A stretch of DNA of 64,000 nt from Caenorhabditis remanei (taxonomy: Eukaryota; Nematoda; Chromadorea; Rhabditida; Rhabditidae). Within the stretch, counting starts at the first letter, position 1, and every line of letters starts with the position of its first letter. The stretch lies in NCBI RefSeq assembly GCF_010183535.1, contig NC_071332.1:10044001-10108000 (forward strand), in the 5' to 3' direction. A model generated the notes under the pieces. It worked only from the letters and a program-made list of their open reading frames with translations, searched no databases and had not been told where the DNA came from. The position numbers were made by a program, and so were the translations under genes. Shown here one piece after another: positions 46,522 through 56,557 of the stretch.

Positions 46522-47708
46522 GTCTATATCACCATACTACTTTTTTCTCTTCTGTTTTTAAGTTTCTTTTTCTGGACAATCAAAACATACAAACAGAAAG
46601 GTTCAAACATCTGCTCCTTTGTAATTATTCAAAGCAAAAATTCAGATAAAATCCCAACGACATACATCTATGCAATGATGTTGTGCAACCTAGGTATAAT
46701 CGCTGTGGAATTGAATAATGACATTGTTCCAGCATTTCTTACTGTAGAAACATATTACTGTAAGTCTATTCTTCAAGTAAGCATTCACCTATTTAAACAC
46801 AGGGATGATTAATTATAGTGGAAGATATTTCTCTCTTCTTGATGATTTTGTATACTACTTCCCAGTGTCTCTGACAGTTTTAATGGTAGTTCAAAGAATT
46901 TATGCCGTTTTAAACACGCTTGGAAATGCATTTGCAAATGGGAAACTGATTGTATATTGCATTGTTTTAAGTGTGAGCTGCTATATTTCTTCTCATCACA
47001 ATCCAAGTTACATTTTTCAGCTGATCCTATTTTCTCTCATGCTCTTTCCTTTTTTCTCCGAATGCGCAAGCCATTATGATAACTATTTGCTCGAGTATGT
47101 ATCTGGATGTGCTCCAAATGTCCATATTGTGAGTGCCTTGAAAATAACTTTTTAAAGGAAAGTTTTTAATTTGAGATAACTCATTTATTTTCAACTTACA
47201 ATTGGATTGTACCAGTTGTAAGTATGCTTTTCAACATTCTCATAATTTTGCATTTCTCTTACAAACGGAAAAGGACAATGAGAATCAGTGAGACAGGTGG
47301 AGACACACAAACAGCTTAATCTATACAGTTTTGAACGTTTTCAGCTTCAAATGCTCGACAAAGTCAAGAAAAGATACTGGTGGTTCAGTCAGTTGCAACG
47401 ACAACATTCATATTGAGTTTTGAAATCACTTCATATTTCAACGATTTGTTCTATGTAAGAATGAATTTCACCATTATCTGTTATTAATGCATTTCCAGAC
47501 TGAATATATGTCGTTGGCTGAATTGGATCGAAGAATAATATCCTATTCTCGTTCTTCGCTGGTTACACTCACTTGCTTCTTCATTTATTTCATCGGAACT
47601 CCAGGAATCCGAAAGATATTATTGGAAAAAATGAGAACTTCTACTGGAAACCGGAAGAATACAACTACTATTGTGGCTGCGAGGTTTTCGAATAGTAATA
47701 AATTTTGA
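46522..47708 (+). CDS. Chemoreceptor, srxa-like, cluster member 4, 5' truncated
   Basis: The first helix (VYITILLFSLLFLSFFFWTI then KTYKQK) begins exactly where the repeat insertion ends at 46521. It has no in-frame ATG: upstream the frame runs back into repeat sequence to a stop. The rest follows the cluster pattern: DKIPTTYIYAMMLCNLGIIA, LDDFVYYFPVSLTVLMVVQR, LILFSLMLFPFFSECASHYD, VVSMLFNILIILHFSYKRKR, VVQSVATTTFILSFEITSYF and CFFIYFIGTPGIRKILLEKM. The downstream exons are all intact. Either the gene lost its start codon to the insertion or it uses an undetected start. I keep it as a possible gene and flag it as probably disrupted. Confidence 0.6.
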
Positions 47709-48254
47709 ATAAACTATTCTCTCCTATCCATTTCGAGACTTTTTGGTTAAAAAAGAGACGTTTTTGACAATCCGGGAAGAATGGATATTTCTGTATCTCT
47801 GAGAATTGTGAAATTGTCCGTAATTCCGTGAAAGATTCAAAGTTCAAAAGCTGAAAACTCAATCAAGATTGGGAACAACTCACAAGAAGTTCAGCAGCCA
47901 TCAAATTACACTTATTAGATTATCGATCTGGGTAGTTCCGTTAAACCAACTGTAGAGGGAAACTATATACTTCAAGTTGTCTCATTTAAAGCAGATGAAC
48001 TTGTCTTTATCTTTTTCAATCATTGGATTAGATTCCATTGAACTTCGCAGAGCTAGACAAGTACGTAATACAACTGACCTCCCACCCGATAGACGGAAGT
48101 GTGTCACTTCTCCACAGCTCAATCCAAATTGGTTTCCAGAATATGATTATTTGAGGTAAATATGTCAAGAAAATTAAATAAAGTGAGCAAGGAGTCAAGA
48201 TTATTTTTTATAACTTTTGTCACCATTCTCCCTTTCTTTTCATAAATTTAAGTC

Positions 48255-49473
48255 ATGGCAGTCATTGTTTTCTATATTCTTTATTTGTCATTCATCTTTG
48301 TTGCATTAAGTTTTCTGGTTCTTCTCTTTGTATCAGTATACAGTTATAGACAAAAAGGTTTATCGCAGAAGTTCCCGATGAAATGTAATTTTGATATTCC
48401 AGATAGAATCCCGATTGTGTACATTTATATAATGATTGCTTGTAATGCAGGTGTTTGTCTCGTAGAGTTTTATAGTGATATATTCCCGTATTTTATAAGT
48501 AAAAAAGCATACAAATGTAAGTATCAAACCTTTGAAAGATATAAAATTGTATTTTCAGGGATCTACAAAAACCTTGGAGAATATCTGACTCTATTCGATT
48601 ACCATGTCTATACATATCCTTTACTCCTGACAGTTCTCATGATTATTGAACGAATATATGCAATCTTTTTCCCGTTTGGACGGGCGTTTGCTGATCGAAA
48701 ACTTTGGCTCTATTGCTTCACATTGGCGGTAACTCGTGTAACTCTGTTCTCTTTTATCCGTTACCTAACTCAGATTGTTTTGTTGGCACTTCTTCTGATT
48801 CCATTTTTCTCTGGATGTGCTGTAAATTACTCATTTTACACTTTTGACTATTCCACAGAATGTGATCCAGATGGCCATTTCGTTAGTGGACTGGGATGTT
48901 TCCCTTTCTTCATTTTACACGTTTTTTTAGATAACATATATTTTCGATACATACACTGGCTTGATTCCAGTTGTCTGCTTAATTCTTAACTTTTTACTGA
49001 TACTTTACATATCTCTGAGGAGGAGAAAATTCCAGAATCCAGCAGATAGAAGTATGTAATTCAACGGTTATTGTGATCTAAATTATTGTATTTTCAGAGT
49101 TGAATGCACGTCAGAGTCATGAGAAAACTTTATTGATTCAGTCGATATCATCAACTACTTTTCTCTTGATTTATGAAATTACAGAGGTGGCAACTGATAT
49201 TTTTAGTGTAAGATTCACTTCTCAATTCCTCAGTGCGAAATGTCTAAAAGCAGTGTGGTTCAGGAACAATACGAAGCACTTCCCGAATTCACACGTCGAA
49301 TGATCTACTACGCAAGAGCAGGTTCCGTTGCTCTTACTTGTTTCTTCATTTACTTTGTTGGAACTTCCTCTATCCGTCGGATAATTATTGCAAAAGTTCT
49401 AAAAATCATGAAAAAAGAGAAGAAAGTGCCTAGAATGGTGTTGAGTAGTAGGGATGTTTCAACAATGTTTTGA
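48255..49473 (+). CDS. Chemoreceptor, srxa-like, cluster member 5
   Basis: Starts MAVIVFYILYLSFIFVALSF at 48255. After YSYRQK a short stretch (about 48357-48401) has GT/AG ends and is a multiple of three (45 bases), so it could be spliced out or read through. Splicing would match the other cluster members, giving DRIPIVYIYIMIACNAGVCL. Then come YTYPLLLTVLMIIERIYAIF with FPFGRAFADRKLWLYC, ALLLIPFFSGCAVNYSFYTF, VVCLILNFLLILYISLRRRK, LIQSISSTTFLLIYEITEVA and CFFIYFVGTSSIRRIIIAKV. It ends RDVSTMF at 49473. It is the best preserved member with a clear start. Confidence 0.78.
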
Positions 49474-49706
49474 TTACTTCAATGAATTTTAATCTTGTGT
49501 GAACGTTTGTCCTTGATCTAATCGACTATTGGTAGACAGCTCATATAGGATTATTGCTTTCTCGAAACGAAAGAACTATTTCATATATATCAGCCTCTTC
49601 GGACCTGAACTATCGAGTTACACATTTTGTGACAGTTTTGTGACTCTTCTACCTATATGAGCAGTGCAGCCCACATACATCAGTTTTACTTTATTCACTG
49701 TCTGCT

Positions 49707-49825
49707 ATGCCACCAAGATGCTTGATCACAACCGGAGCTAACCGAGGAATTGGTTTCTGGATAATCGTTAAGAATTTTTACAGGATGACCAGATTAAGAT
49801 CATCATTGCATCTGGCAAGTTTTTT
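49707..49825 (+). pseudogene. 5' remnant of a carbonyl-reductase-like short-chain dehydrogenase
   Basis: The start reads MPPRCLITTGANRGIGF, a clear TGxxxGxG nucleotide-binding motif with a family start Met. In another frame the next stretch reads FLQDDQIKIIIASGK, the usual beta-alpha continuation. The two are separated by a frameshift and a stop, and nothing further downstream matches. It is a truncated copy. Confidence 0.7.
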
Positions 49826-49930
49826 TAAACGTTGCCAACATATGGATTTCGTTTCAGAAAATATACTTGATATTCTTTGCGTCTGTTTCTGTCTGGGACG
49901 AGCTAACCGATTTAGCAACACCGCGGCACT

Positions 49931-49954
49931 TTCTAGCGGTGTACACCGCTAGAA
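49931..49954. repeat. 24-base perfect palindrome
   Basis: The half-site TTCTAGCGGTGT is immediately followed by its exact reverse complement, with no spacer. It lies just after the dehydrogenase remnant and before an AT-rich stretch. It may be a symmetrical protein-binding site, a hairpin or a transposon footprint. Confidence 0.8.
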
Positions 49955-50457
49955 TGCAATGATTACATTCTTCTCGAAGCTTTAATCTTTACATAAAGAT
50001 TTATTTTTAGATTTAGATTTATTTTTAATTTTTAAATTTATTTTAATTTTTTTATTTATTTTTTATTTTTTTAATTATTTTTTTTAGATTTATTTTTCTT
50101 TACCATTTTGTCATATTCTTCCAATTTTCCTATTCTGCAGATGTATTTATTTTCTTGAAAAATATTTTTTTTAATGAAATAAACAAATTTTTTAATAAAG
50201 TTTAAAGGCACATCGACTTTTCCAGTCTTTGGTTTCGAACCGAAATGTCCGTGTACTCCTCGTGGGCGAACGCTCCTTGAATTCAGCTTGAAGCTTTTTT
50301 TTAATTTTTCAACACGATTTTTCAAACTCCTATTTATTTAGCTAATAAAGAAAACCGCGTCAGAAGTTTTAATGAGTGATCGTTTTCGTTTTTTTTTTCT
50401 CAAGTTTCTAATTTTTTTTTCTCAAATGGTTTGTAAAAAATGAGTAATTGTTTCAGA
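49955..50457. other. AT-rich low-complexity intergenic stretch
   Basis: Simple ATTTTT repeats dominate 50000-50100. A minus-strand frame at 50071-50325 (84 residues, very lysine-rich, with SVRPRGVHGHFGSKPKTGKV) is open but cannot be tied to a family. TTTCAG just before 50458 is a trans-splice acceptor for the SPK gene. Confidence 0.5.
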
Positions 50458-52659
50458 TGGGTGATCATACTCCAAAACGAAAGATGTCCGGCGATGCTGA
50501 TGAACCTCTTCCAAAACGAATCGGGTTCAGTCACAAAAAAGAAAGCGACATGTGGGAGTACGTTCTGTCTCTCATTTGCATTCGAGAACCAAATGTACTG
50601 ATTGTACTGAACAGTCATGTGCGGGACTCGTTATATCTGTGGGAAGAAATGAAAAGAGAAACGGAGACTGTTTTGAGTGCTCAAGAATTATACGATTTGT
50701 ACGTTTCTCATTGAGTTTGTCATTCATGTTTAAATAATAATTTTGAGGTTTCACAAATCTATGCTTCCTAACATTGCAAAAGCCGATCTCTCTGTTCAGG
50801 CCAAGGCATGTTTGTACTATTCTCTCAAAGTCAAACTTGATCCCGATTTTCTGAAAATGTAAGCATAATGTCTTGAAAAAAACATGAAACTGTTCGATTT
50901 TCAGCTTGGAAAATGTAGCACATGTTCAAGTGAGTGAGGATTCAAAACTTACCGGGTTTCGTAAGAAGTCCACGGGAGACGATAGTGATGCATGCTCTAC
51001 CAGCCGAAATCCAAATGATTTTTGGTACAGTGTCTGGGATGACAAAGTTTATTGCGAAGAAGACTCTGATGATGATGAAGAATATAATGAACCTAAAAGA
51101 ACTCACACAGCCGAACTGGTCCGGCTGGTAGAGCCAATCGATGATGAGCCTGATGTATCTATATTGCAGGTTTCTAGACCAATCGCTGAAAGGATGTAAG
51201 TTGTGATAAATAGGAATCAACAGGTGTTCACCAGAAAATATATAATTTTAACTTCATAAATTGACCATTTTCAGCATGGTTCCAGTCGATGCAATTGAAG
51301 TTGACGGTGTTGGGACTGTTGATAAAAAATCAAAGAAGAAAAATGAAGCTTCATTGGGCATCGATCAAACAGAATCTACAGACGATATGCAGTGTGTTGG
51401 CAATGTGAAAAACATAGGAACATCTGCTCTTCCGGAACCTGCAACCCGTTCCAGAGCATCCAGAAACTTGTTTAATAGTTCTCAGGGCAAAGTATCCGAA
51501 AGTTCATCAGACAGCAGGTTTGCATATTAAAACTCAACATATTTTAATGTTTCTTTAGAAGATATAACGACGAAGAAGACACCAGTGATGAAATCGAGTT
51601 TTTGGGTACAGTGAACCCAACACCGAAACATGGTAGAGCCTCAAGATCTGATAAACAACATTCGATGTATGTCAAACAAAAAGCGGATCAGCAAACTGCG
51701 TCTCAAAAAATGGCTGATTACAAGAACCCTAACCGTTTGGTTTCTTCCTTCATGTCATTGCAGTCAGCATTTGCTTCGGCTTTGAAACGAATTGATGTTC
51801 TAGAAAAGTGAGTGACGCGAATACCGTCTAAACTTTTGAACAAATATTCACAGAAATGCAGCAGAGGCGAAAGTGAAATCAACAATTGACTCTGATCTTG
51901 TGGCGGAACTGCAACAGCGTGTAATCGCCGCTGAAAAGTGAGTTTTATAGCAGACTTGCAACGAGCCGGACCGGAATTTTGCAAGTCTGTTTTATAGTTA
52001 TCAAATAACAACCTTGAAATGTGTAATTAACTTGTTTTAGAGTTGTCGAGGACATAAAATACAATCAACGCATTCATAAAACACCACCGAGTGATGTTGT
52101 AGACGTTGAACTTGCCGCGGCGTCATCAGTATCAGCAGTTTTCGAGTTCAACCCGGTTCCTTTTCATATCAATTCGAAAAATGTCCCAGTTCTCGAGAGT
52201 GAAGTCTCTATCGGTGCACAGAAAAACGATGAAAATCAAGAAAGGTAATTTTTCACCTATTCAAATAGCAGCATTTAATGTTATTCCTCAGCTTCATAGC
52301 TGACACCTCATCACCATCGGTCATTCAAACCGAACCGTGCTCTTCGAACCAAACTCAGAATACTGTCAAGCCAAAAAACATCAAAAAAGTTGTAACCAAC
52401 ATGAAGAAGAAAGAAAAACGTTGTTCTTCAAGACAGCTCAAGTCGACGAAGAAAACAACACAAAAAACTGCGAAAAAGTAATCTTTGAAAAATAAATATA
52501 GTGTTTGAATTATCCTTTTTCAGTTATACACAAATTCAGCAAAAAGCTAATTCAGTCGCCCACGTAAAGGAAATTAAAAATTTGGACGGATTCTTGAGTG
52601 TCCCTCTGGATATCCCGAGAAGACAGTCGAAAACACCGATAAGATACGGAATCCTATAA
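50458..52659 (+). CDS. SPK-domain protein, otherwise unrecognised
   Basis: Starts MGDHTPKRKMSGDADEPLPK right after TTTCAG. The SPK domain (found in worm SET, PHD and kinase proteins, among others) is encoded in the first three exons. Its landmarks are MWEYVLSLICIREP, the LYLWEEMK segment, then FHKSMLPNIAKADLSVQAKA and CLYYSLKVKLDPDFL. The remaining part is hydrophilic and low in conserved structure: an acidic patch (CEEDSDDDEEYNEPKR), Ser-rich segments (SSQGKVSESSSDSR), a coiled-coil-like helix (SALKRIDVLEKNAAEAKV) and a lysine-rich end (KKKEKRCSSRQLKSTKKTTQ). It closes with RRQSKTPIRYGIL. The acidic and basic stretches suggest a nuclear protein. Function unknown. Joined by short introns, about seven to nine exons. 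Confidence 0.75.
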
Positions 52660-52917
52660 GATCGCGATCCTTTAATATCTGTATCATCCTTTGTTTGATT
52701 CGTTGTTTCTGTTTTTTAATTTCCAATTTGTTTCACATTGTCAAATGTCAATTGTTGTTTATGTTGTTATTGTTCTGGATTTCATTCCAACCGTTGAATA
52801 AAAAATTTTAATAAAAACATTTTCGGCGTGAAATTTTCTAGTTTTAGTCTCATGTCAACAAAACAAACCAGAAAATAGAATTTCCGGAGGAAGACAGTGA
52901 CTATTCCTCGGAAAAGT

Positions 52918-54252
52918 ATGTTCTGGAGATCAAACAATGATCAAAGCAAACGAATGAGTAGTAAGTTTTCACCAAAAAAGTTTCCGATAAGATTATAAAA
53001 ATATGTGTATTATTTCAGACTTCTATCCAAAAGGTTTGAAAATTGATTTTTGTACTGTTCCGTCGATAGAAAGCGCCGGAAGCAAAACAATCGAACTGGG
53101 GTACTGTGGAGCCACGAAATGGGCATTTGCTGTTGAAAAGAAAGAGGAAAAACTGTCGGTTGCATTGAATTGCAGTCCAAGTGAATCATGTCTTTCGAAG
53201 TTTGAAAATTGGTCGGTCGAAGCGGATGTCATGGTGCAAGTTCGGAATCAGAAGATGCCTGAGAAGGGGTTGACTGCTTCTGGATTCAGCATTCCATTCG
53301 ATCGAGAGGGAGATGGACATAATTGGAATTACAGTTTCGATAAAATTAATGAGAAAAATGGATTCGTTAGAAACGGATCAGTCATGTTCCAAATTAATAT
53401 TGGAATAAACGAAATTAAAGAGATTTATTCTGGAGATTTCGTCGATTTCTCAGTTCCTCAAGAAGATGATTCTGACGTTGTTTTGTTGGTTGGAGACAGG
53501 AAATTCCACGTTTCAAAACAGGTATAATTACTTTCGATGACGTTTTTATAATCTTGAATATTATTTGAATTAAAAGTTGTCTTTTTCAGGTTTTATCAAC
53601 CCACTCTCCAGTATTCAAAGCGATGTTTCACGGAAATTTCAACGAAAGTGTTATGAACGAAATTCCGATGAATAACGTCGATTTGAATGCATTCCATATT
53701 TTTCTTCAGTATATTTACATGGCGCCAATTGAAATCTGTGGTTTGTTATTTGATACAGAAAATTTATTATTTCTGATTCGGTTCCAGATGAAAACGTGAG
53801 CCAATTGATTCTAATGGGAGATCAGTTTGGTGTGAAGAAGTTGGTGAGAGAGTGCGAAAACTTTTTGTTGAGACCAGATGTTGATGAGAAGGATGCGATC
53901 GCATTGGCAGTATTTCATAGTTTGGATCGAGTTCTGGTTAGTTGGAACACATGAGTTACGGTATCTGAAGATGTATTCTTAACTATTTCAGTGTGAAAAA
54001 ATAACTTCAAAAACTGTGGAACAACTGAAATCTTGGGTTCAAGGGCAACCACTTCCTCCAGCTGCAGCGGCTCTTCTGAAGCAAAAATTGGGAACCGATA
54101 CGGAGAAAAATCCGAAATCTGATGATTTGGAAAAGAAATCAGTTGAAAAGGAAAACTCTCCAAAGGCGGAGAATGTACACCATGAAACGAGTTCAACGAG
54201 TTCTTCAGATTCAACCTCAGACTCTGATTCGGATTCGGATTCTGACGCATAA
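52918..54252 (+). CDS. MATH-BTB domain protein with Ser/Asp-rich tail
   Basis: Starts MFWRSNNDQSKRMS at 52918. The MATH domain follows in one long exon (TKWAFAVEKKEEKLSVAL, NGSVMFQINIGINEIKEIY). The BTB domain runs across two exons: KFHVSKQ, VLSTHSPVFKAMFHGNFNES, IPMNNVDLNAFHIFLQYIYM. The C-terminal BACK-like helices include LILMGDQFGVKKLVRECE. Beyond the usual length there is an extension of about 60 residues with PLPPAAAALLKQKLG, a lysine/glutamate stretch and a tail of alternating Ser and Asp. Family knowledge: it is a CUL-3 substrate adaptor. Its BTB core is closer to the standard pattern than that of the two genes at 5.5-8 kb, with a clean VLSTHSPVFKAMF. The tail may be a phosphorylation platform, which is an inference. 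Confidence 0.88.
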
Positions 54253-54470
54253 CTCGATTTTTATGATTGCTTGTTGTAACCTTTTCGCTAGCGAGTCGTT
54301 GCTGAATAAAGTTTTGTAATAGTTAATATGCAACAGGTTTTTTTCAGATGCAGTATAATTACATTTTTATGGTGACAGGAAAGATATATACCCGTTAGAA
54401 GAAAGAAGGGTGATATGAGTTATGAAGTGATTGATGATGAAAAAATGGTATCAGTGAGAACTATTAAAAC

Positions 54471-56557
54471 TTATACTTTGGACTGATAAAGTGGGGTATT
54501 CTTTGTTGCAGATTGTTTGATTGTTCTATCTGTCCATGGAGCAGGTTTCGCTGTTGCGAGCCAACAGAAGATGGCATTGCAAATGAGAAGAATTGCAGCA
54601 TGAATGAAGAAAACAATTCTCCATTCGGCGACGGTTCCTTGTTGAAGAATTGAAGAGACAATGAGAGGACAAACAATCATTGAGAAACAAATCAGAATTT
54701 GGTGAATCGCCATTACGAAGTGATTGTATTGACGAGAAACAAGAGCAGAACACTGAAATTCGTTTAGTTAGAGTTCTCTGGACCACATTTGAATGAACGA
54801 ACCTTACTGAAACCTCCTCCATTAAATCCAAACATTCCAGTTGCCAACGTCATCAAAACCAATCCCAAAACTCCTTGTCCTTGTTTCACAAATCCAAGTG
54901 CAACCAAGAAAACGGCACTGGCTCCGAGAGCAATTGTGTTATAAATACGAAGTTTAGTTGTTTCAGAGATGCCATGAATTTTGTCACTTGAATGGCCTGC
55001 GAACATTTTGACAAGAAATTGGAAGAGAACTGGAACGGCAGCAGCGAATCCAGTCTTCTCGAAAGAGTAGCCTCCGACGTCATGAAGGAAAACTGGAGAG
55101 TAGATATGAATGAGTTGAACAGCAATCAAATCTCCGAATGCTCCAATCCAAATTCCCCACACTGAAGGAGTGGAAGCAATTTCCAAATAGGGAGTTCTGT
55201 GTTTGTGGTCATCGTGAATTGCTTCTTCCGATTTGTTGTATTCAATTTCAGCTAGCTCAGCAGGTCGTACAAATTTGTTATCTTCTGGAAAAGTAATAGA
55301 TTGAAAAATGTTTTTGTTAACTTTTGAATAGGTAGACTGTCAACTCCGTTAAAGAAATCAGAAAATTCAAACCTGGAGAATCTGTGAAGATGGCGAACCA
55401 AATTGTAAAGACAATCAATGTGATTATAGCGTGAAGATAGAACACTGCTTTCCAACCAAATTGAGAAGAACATAGTTCTCCTGCGACAGGCATCGAAAAG
55501 ATGGAAGATGTCTGTCCGAATGTGGTGAGAGCTGCAATGAAGAGACCTTGTTGAGCCAGTGATGCCCACGATGAAGTGATTGCTCCCACAGCTGGGAAGC
55601 AAGTAGCATAGGATAGACCCTACAATTTTTGATATAATAAATATAGAGTGTTTCCAGATAGACATACCTGAAGGAATCTCAAAATAACAAACATGTAGAA
55701 GTGAAGCGGGGCTAAAATCGGAATCAAAAATGTCGAAACTGTCGCAGTTATTCCGGAAGCGAGAAACACTTTCTTCAGTCCTATTTTTGAGATTCCAATT
55801 ATTACAGGAACCACTCCAAACACTGCTCCAACAGCTACAGTACTCAATAAAATAGTTTTCTCCTGACGAGTGTATCCTGTGTAATGAGTATGATTTCCCT
55901 GGAGTTCGGCGCTTTCTCCAGATCCTGGCATACATAAAACGGTGAAGTTGAAGCAGACAACGTTAGACATGAGTGATGTCAGGCAGAGCATTGTGGAGAC
56001 AAGCACCAAATACCGAACATATAGAGGCTTTTCTGAAAATACATTTTATATTCAGATGCTCTTTTTGTGTTTTTATCATTAAGACTGGACAGTCTTCGGA
56101 AGTTTCTCGTCCTTTCTCCAAAATTGTGATTGTTTGTTATTTAGTGTTATCAATGTTTCTCAACGGAACCTGCCACTTCCGTTAGGGTAATCTTTCAACT
56201 TTTCCTCCTTTTGCTGATGTCTAGATCAAAGTTTTCTGACAGTGATTCGATTTGTCACGTCAATTCTAAATATAATTCTTCATTAAAACTTCAGAGAACA
56301 TGATATAAGTTATAGACGACACACTAAATGTCACGTGAAGAGCTACGTAAAATCTGAGTCTGTACACAAAAACGTTGTTTCAGACCTTGTTTTTCCTCAG
56401 GCTCACATGATAATATTGTCTGTCATGGGGTTTCTTTTTTGAATTATCAATCATCATTTTAAGAATTTTCGAAGAACCTACCCTGTGGGTGCTCCTTTTC
56501 TGGAAATGCCACGGATGCTCCTTTCTTAGGATTAGATGATGATACTTCCACTGTCAT
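54471..56557 (-). CDS. SLC17-type major facilitator transporter
   Basis: Minus-strand gene with a short first exon (MTVEVSSSNPKKGASVAFPE, ATG at 56555-56557) and a second starting EKPLYVRYLVLVSTMLCLTS. Twelve-helix MFS layout: a glycosylated-looking loop (QGNHTHYTGYTRQEK), then VAVGAVFGVVPVIIGISKIG and FPAVGAITSSWASLAQQG. The middle loop is polar (LAEIEYNKSEEAIHDDHKH), and later helices include APLHFYMFVILRFLQ (early) and YSPVFLHDVGGYSFEKTGFA. The GLSYATCFPAVGAITSSWA segment is typical of the SLC17 anion and phosphate transporter branch. The last exon ends TKNTPLYQSKV. The SLC17 label is firm; the substrate is not predicted. No vesicular glutamate signature was identified. Splices use normal GT/AG sites. 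Confidence 0.85.

Noticed and set aside
47977..48159. Plus-strand 60-residue frame with PPDRRKCVTSPQLNPNWF
   Set aside because: Looks partly ordered and ends at a possible donor, but no other exon or homology was found; could be a small relic, not supported enough.
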